From Spodoptera frugiperda (lineage: Eukaryota > Arthropoda > Insecta > Lepidoptera > Noctuidae): a stretch of 64,000 bases of DNA. The notes beneath the pieces were generated by a model, which was not told where the DNA came from, made no database searches, and saw only the letters and a program-made list of their open reading frames with translations. Position 1 is the first letter of the stretch. Every line of letters starts with the position of its first letter. The stretch is from contig NC_064239.1 in NCBI RefSeq assembly GCF_023101765.2, positions 7,146,231 to 7,210,230 of the forward strand, read 5' to 3'. A program made the translations under genes and the position numbers. This document shows, piece by piece, positions 60,501-64,000 of this stretch.

Positions 60501-62935
60501 TTATTAATTTAGATGAGGAAGTCGGTGCTGAAGCCGGTATGATTCCTTTCCTCCAGAGCGAAGAGTTTGCAGCAATGAATGTGGGAATAGAATTAGATGA
60601 AGGTTCCTCATTCCCAATGCCTATTATTGCAGTCTTCTATCAAGACAAGGTTGTGTGGCGTAAGTAAATTAATTACAACAACACTAGCACTGAATCGTGG
60701 ATTCATCTGTGTGCTTTGTCTCTAGATAAAACTGTCAAATGTGTGAAGAATTGTTTAAATACGACGTCCATTTCCAAAGATCAACACGTTTAAACAAACA
60801 TTCGAAAAATATATGTCCAAATTATGTTGTATGTATGTATAAAATCTTTGCAAATATTGCATCTTACGTTGCCATGCAGATGATGATTGTCTTTCTTTTG
60901 TGACCATGAATGAGATACACGTGTTTTTAATAAAAGAAACCGTATCCATGTATAATTTTAAAATTACAAGACACATGTCAGTATTGATATGGAATTTGAA
61001 CCGGTCGCCTGTAAAAATATTTACAATTTGGCAGTCGTCATTATATTCTGTTGAAACAGGTGTCTTGTTTCTTTCTCTTTTAAACATTCTTTCTTTTATA
61101 TGAAAATTTTTAAAGATTATTAATAAATTAAACGATACCGATAGTGACATGGTGATTACAAACAAACATGGCATGGGTCACGTTTGAAAAAAATAATCAT
61201 GCTCGCAATTATACTTTACTCATCAAGAAATAATCACAATCTATAAATATTTTTTACAATAATAATTAAATGAATATTTTGTTACAGAAATCAAAGTGGA
61301 TTGTCATGGTATATCCGCACACGGATCCACTTTTCCGGCAACGAACGACACTGCCACTGGAAAGGTAATAAACATATTTCAAGCCCAGACAAGCTTCAAT
61401 TTGTAGCATTTGAAACAGCTTCATACTACATACTAACAACGAATTTTTTTGAACGACATTAAAATACAATAAAAAATTACAATATGCGCTACAAAATTCA
61501 AAATCAACTAGGTAATGTTACTAAAGAAGCTTATTTATTATTATAAACAAAAATAAATGTTTGATTTGTATGCGCTGTATAATAAAACAATTCCTTATTT
61601 CCAGTGCCGCAACGTGATGAACAAATTCTTCGAATTTAGAGACGAACAGTACGAGTTAGCAAAGGTAGCACCTCCTAATGACGCAGGCGGTTACACTTCG
61701 GTCAATATTAACAAAATTAATGTGAGTATTACTGTGTGTAAGAAAATAAATAAAGGTTTAATAAAGACTCGTTCCCCATCCCCCATCTATTAACTTAGCT
61801 GTAAATAAACTTATGTGAACTATGTTTTTTAATCAGGGTGGAACTGCCAACAATGTGATACCGAGCCTCATCAGTCTTACAATCGACATTCGTTTGGGTA
61901 CACGGGTTAACGAAGAACAAATGGATGCTAAAGTAAGTTAATAATAATACTTTGGACTTACAATACAGCAGGACTAATGTTTTGGCTGCCATGTTATGGT
62001 TAATGCCATTGGTATATAGAATAGAATCAGGCGTTACTTTCCGGAAATCCATGCTACACTAAAAATCTATAGTATTAATTAGATTTTTATAAAATGAGTA
62101 TATAAATAAAATGAATGAATGTATAATATATACTATAAGTAGCATGAAAACTTACAATCTTTTGTATATGTTAGTAGTTCCATAAGTAAATGATAACTCT
62201 AACCTATTTCTTTTTTATGCCAGATTCGTCAGATGATTGCGGAATCAGGATCGAACATAACATTCTCATACATTCTAAAGAACCCGCAGTCTCCAGCTAC
62301 CATCGTGAATGCATCAAACCCTTACTGGAATGCTGTCACCAGTGCAGCAGAAGAACTGTAAGTTATTATTTTAACTAGATTTTTATGATAAGAATACAAT
62401 AATTAGATGTTAGCAGTTAAAAGTTTATTTTTCACTAAATTAACTATTTTAGACGTAATGAAATAGATAGAAAGCCTAAAAGCTACACGTTAGGGCGAGG
62501 CCACAACATTGCGTCGCGTTGTGGAAATTTCTGATGCGCTGACGCAAGGTACAAATCTACTCATTTTACGATAGGACGATGTTGTGGTCTCGGCCTTAGG
62601 CATGACGTTAGCATATACCCCTTCATAAGTTGTGAAACTCAACAACATTTTAACGAAATCATTGTTTCTTCAACAGCGGTGTCCAATTATTGGCGACGAT
62701 ACCCCCTGGCTCCACTGATGCTCGGCACGTCAGAAACGCTGGTTTCCCAGCTTTAGGCCTATCGCCTATGCCGGACACTGAACTACTCCTGCATGCAGTC
62801 AACGAGAGACTTGCTATCGACACCTTCACGAAGGGAATCGATCTTTACGAGAAAATTATAAATAACTTGGCCAACATCCCTGCAGAATATACAGCTGAAG
62901 ATGGTACTGAATATCTTAAAGTGACTGCTGGTTAA
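57577..62935 (+). CDS. ACY1: Secreted aminoacylase-1-like enzyme C
   Basis: Nine exons (57577-57718, 57933-58105, 59365-59536, 60513-60659, 61288-61364, 61605-61721, 61837-61932, 62224-62357, 62677-62935) give 438 residues. A signal peptide (MDRIAFIILAVLQLQVSWA) implies export. Metal and catalytic residues are complete: His96 and Asp98 (LNSHMDVVP), Asp130 (GRGTQDMKS), Glu164-Glu165 (MPDEEVG), the ELDEG glutamate, the dimer histidine in SAHGS, and His392 (LLLHAVNERL). The C-terminal PALGLSPMPDTELLLHAVNE block is closer to vertebrate ACY1 than in A or B. Exons 3, 4, 7 and 8 have the same lengths as in A and B; exon 5 is 6 bp longer and exon 9 adds a 14-residue acidic tail. Substrate is likely an N-acyl amino acid. 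AATAAA at about 63123. Confidence 0.95.
60340..60436 (+). mobile_element. Helitron-like 3' end, second family
   Basis: It ends with acccatgcgaagctggggca then ggtcgCTAG followed by T (60437). This is the common moth Helitron-like ending of the gcgaagc..gggcgggtcgctagt type. It lies in intron 3 of aminoacylase C. Confidence 0.6.
62491..62598. mobile_element. Small MITE or foldback element
   Basis: The ends TAGGGCGAGGCCACAACAT and ATGTTGTGGTCTCGGCCTTA are imperfect inverted complements about 108 bp apart, with cgtcgcgttgtgg and gatgcgctgacgc inside. A related terminus, taaggctgaggccacaa, stands at 20266. It lies in the last intron of aminoacylase C. Confidence 0.65.
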
Positions 62936-64000
62936 CTTGACTGAGATTTAATATAGGTTTAACTCTTTGTTGTAAATATTATGTTTTGTTCCAATGTGTA
63001 TTTCTTAGAAACTAATATGATAAGTAGAGTAGACGAGCGCATAGATCTATTTGTTTTGTAAGATAATTGAACTTGTAAGTTTAAGTTATTTTATTGTAAA
63101 CAGAAATGTTGTAAAGTGTTTAAATAAAATTGAAACACAAAAGTAATTACTTTGTTTAATTTTTATCGATTCAGACAATACGTTCTATTAAATCCAGATA
63201 AAAACAGTATTTGCGCATTAAAACCACCCCGTTCCTACACCTGCTTTTCGAGCCGGAGCCGGAGCCCCAGTAAACTCGCTAGGTAGTCCACAGCTCCGGA
63301 ACAGGCATCAGCCCTACTGTACCTCATCTATGGTGGTCTGATGGCTACTCTAGCGAGTAAAATCTAACGACAGATGTCGAGATCCTCTAAAAATTATAAT
63401 TTTAGACTTTCACAATTTCTTTTGTAAGTTACTTGACTTTGGTAAAATCAATAATAAATTATTAAATATTCCTACTTACTCCTATTTTGGATATTTTATT
63501 AATTATCTATGTAAGTATCATATCTTTTTAATCATTTTAATTCTAGTAAATTTTCTACAAAACTTCTATTTCATAGTTTACAATTTAGTAATAGTTTTTA
63601 TTACACTTTCTTGTGAGAGGTTCATTTTGTTAATTCCAAGTACCAAGTAAGTTTTTAATAGTGTGCCGCCAGAAGTCTTATAGATTGTAGTAACGTATAA
63701 CGATAAAAAGATGTATGTGAAATGATAGTAATTAATATGTCTTACTTATCAAAATACTATCTTTGTTAATCAATTCGATCGATATCAACGTCGGGTTAAT
63801 GAGAGTGGTTATAACAAATTTTCAGGCCAAATATAGAACAAAAGTGCGAGTAAATTGTTATTTTCCCTTTGATTTTATATAATCTTATGCTGGCTGCTTA
63901 CTATACTGTTATAATGCATGAACAAACATTAATGGGCGATGTGAGCTTACCTCGTCGCCACGCAATGTCTAAATGCGGTATTAGGAGAGATTGTGAGTGA
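62936..64000. other. Right end of the window
   Basis: The region holds the 3' UTR of aminoacylase C, a copy of the GC-richer moth repeat at 63217-63360 (aaaaccaccccgttcctac, cctgcttttcgagccggagc, gctaggtagtccacagctcc) and AT-rich sequence to the end. No further gene was recognised. Confidence 0.5.

Overview
The window is nuclear DNA of a lepidopteran insect, most likely a noctuid moth. This is inferred from the intron-rich, AT-rich genes, from the abundant moth-type repeats (tRNA-derived SINEs, 5'-truncated LINE tails, Helitron 3' ends, MITEs), and from a cluster of secreted aminoacylases like the one known from noctuid gut lumen. No bacterial or viral genes were seen. Nine protein-coding genes could be assembled exon by exon. 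All use GT/AG introns and close in frame to a single stop; one donor in the first aminoacylase copy is doubtful.

Left part (1-18 kb), compact housekeeping-type genes: a ZDHHC23-like membrane protein whose DHHC active-site tetrad reads YFHS (+, 2501-5146); a CCDC191-like coiled-coil protein (-, 6803-10733); PGAP2, a GPI-anchor remodelling factor (+, 11216-12323); and L2HGDH, mitochondrial L-2-hydroxyglutarate dehydrogenase (-, 13160-15289). CCDC191/PGAP2 and L2HGDH/BTB gene 1 are divergent pairs that probably share promoters. ZDHHC23/CCDC191 and PGAP2/L2HGDH are convergent.

Middle part (16-24 kb): two tandem paralogues with an N-terminal BTB domain and a C-terminal FLYWCH zinc finger, of the mod(mdg4) type. 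They share identical first and second exon lengths. An intron of the second carries a 922-bp MITE with perfect terminal inverted repeats and a TAA target duplication. Then comes a gene-poor stretch (23.6-28 kb) with a long-armed hairpin and a 1.1-kb minisatellite of 28-bp period.

Right part (28-63 kb): three tandem, signal-peptide-bearing aminoacylase-1-like M20 metallopeptidase genes (A, B, C), each with nine coding exons in the same phases. B and C keep all metal-binding and catalytic residues. In copy A the end of exon 2, which should encode the NSHMDVV metal and catalytic motif, and its splice donor are scrambled, although the other eight exons are intact. The introns and spacers are full of mobile elements, including a hAT-type MITE with an 8-bp target duplication and a complete 116-bp Helitron nested in another repeat with a recognisable empty site. 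By analogy with the characterised Heliothis virescens gut aminoacylase L-ACY-1, the cluster may serve extracellular hydrolysis of N-acyl amino acids; that role is inference here.
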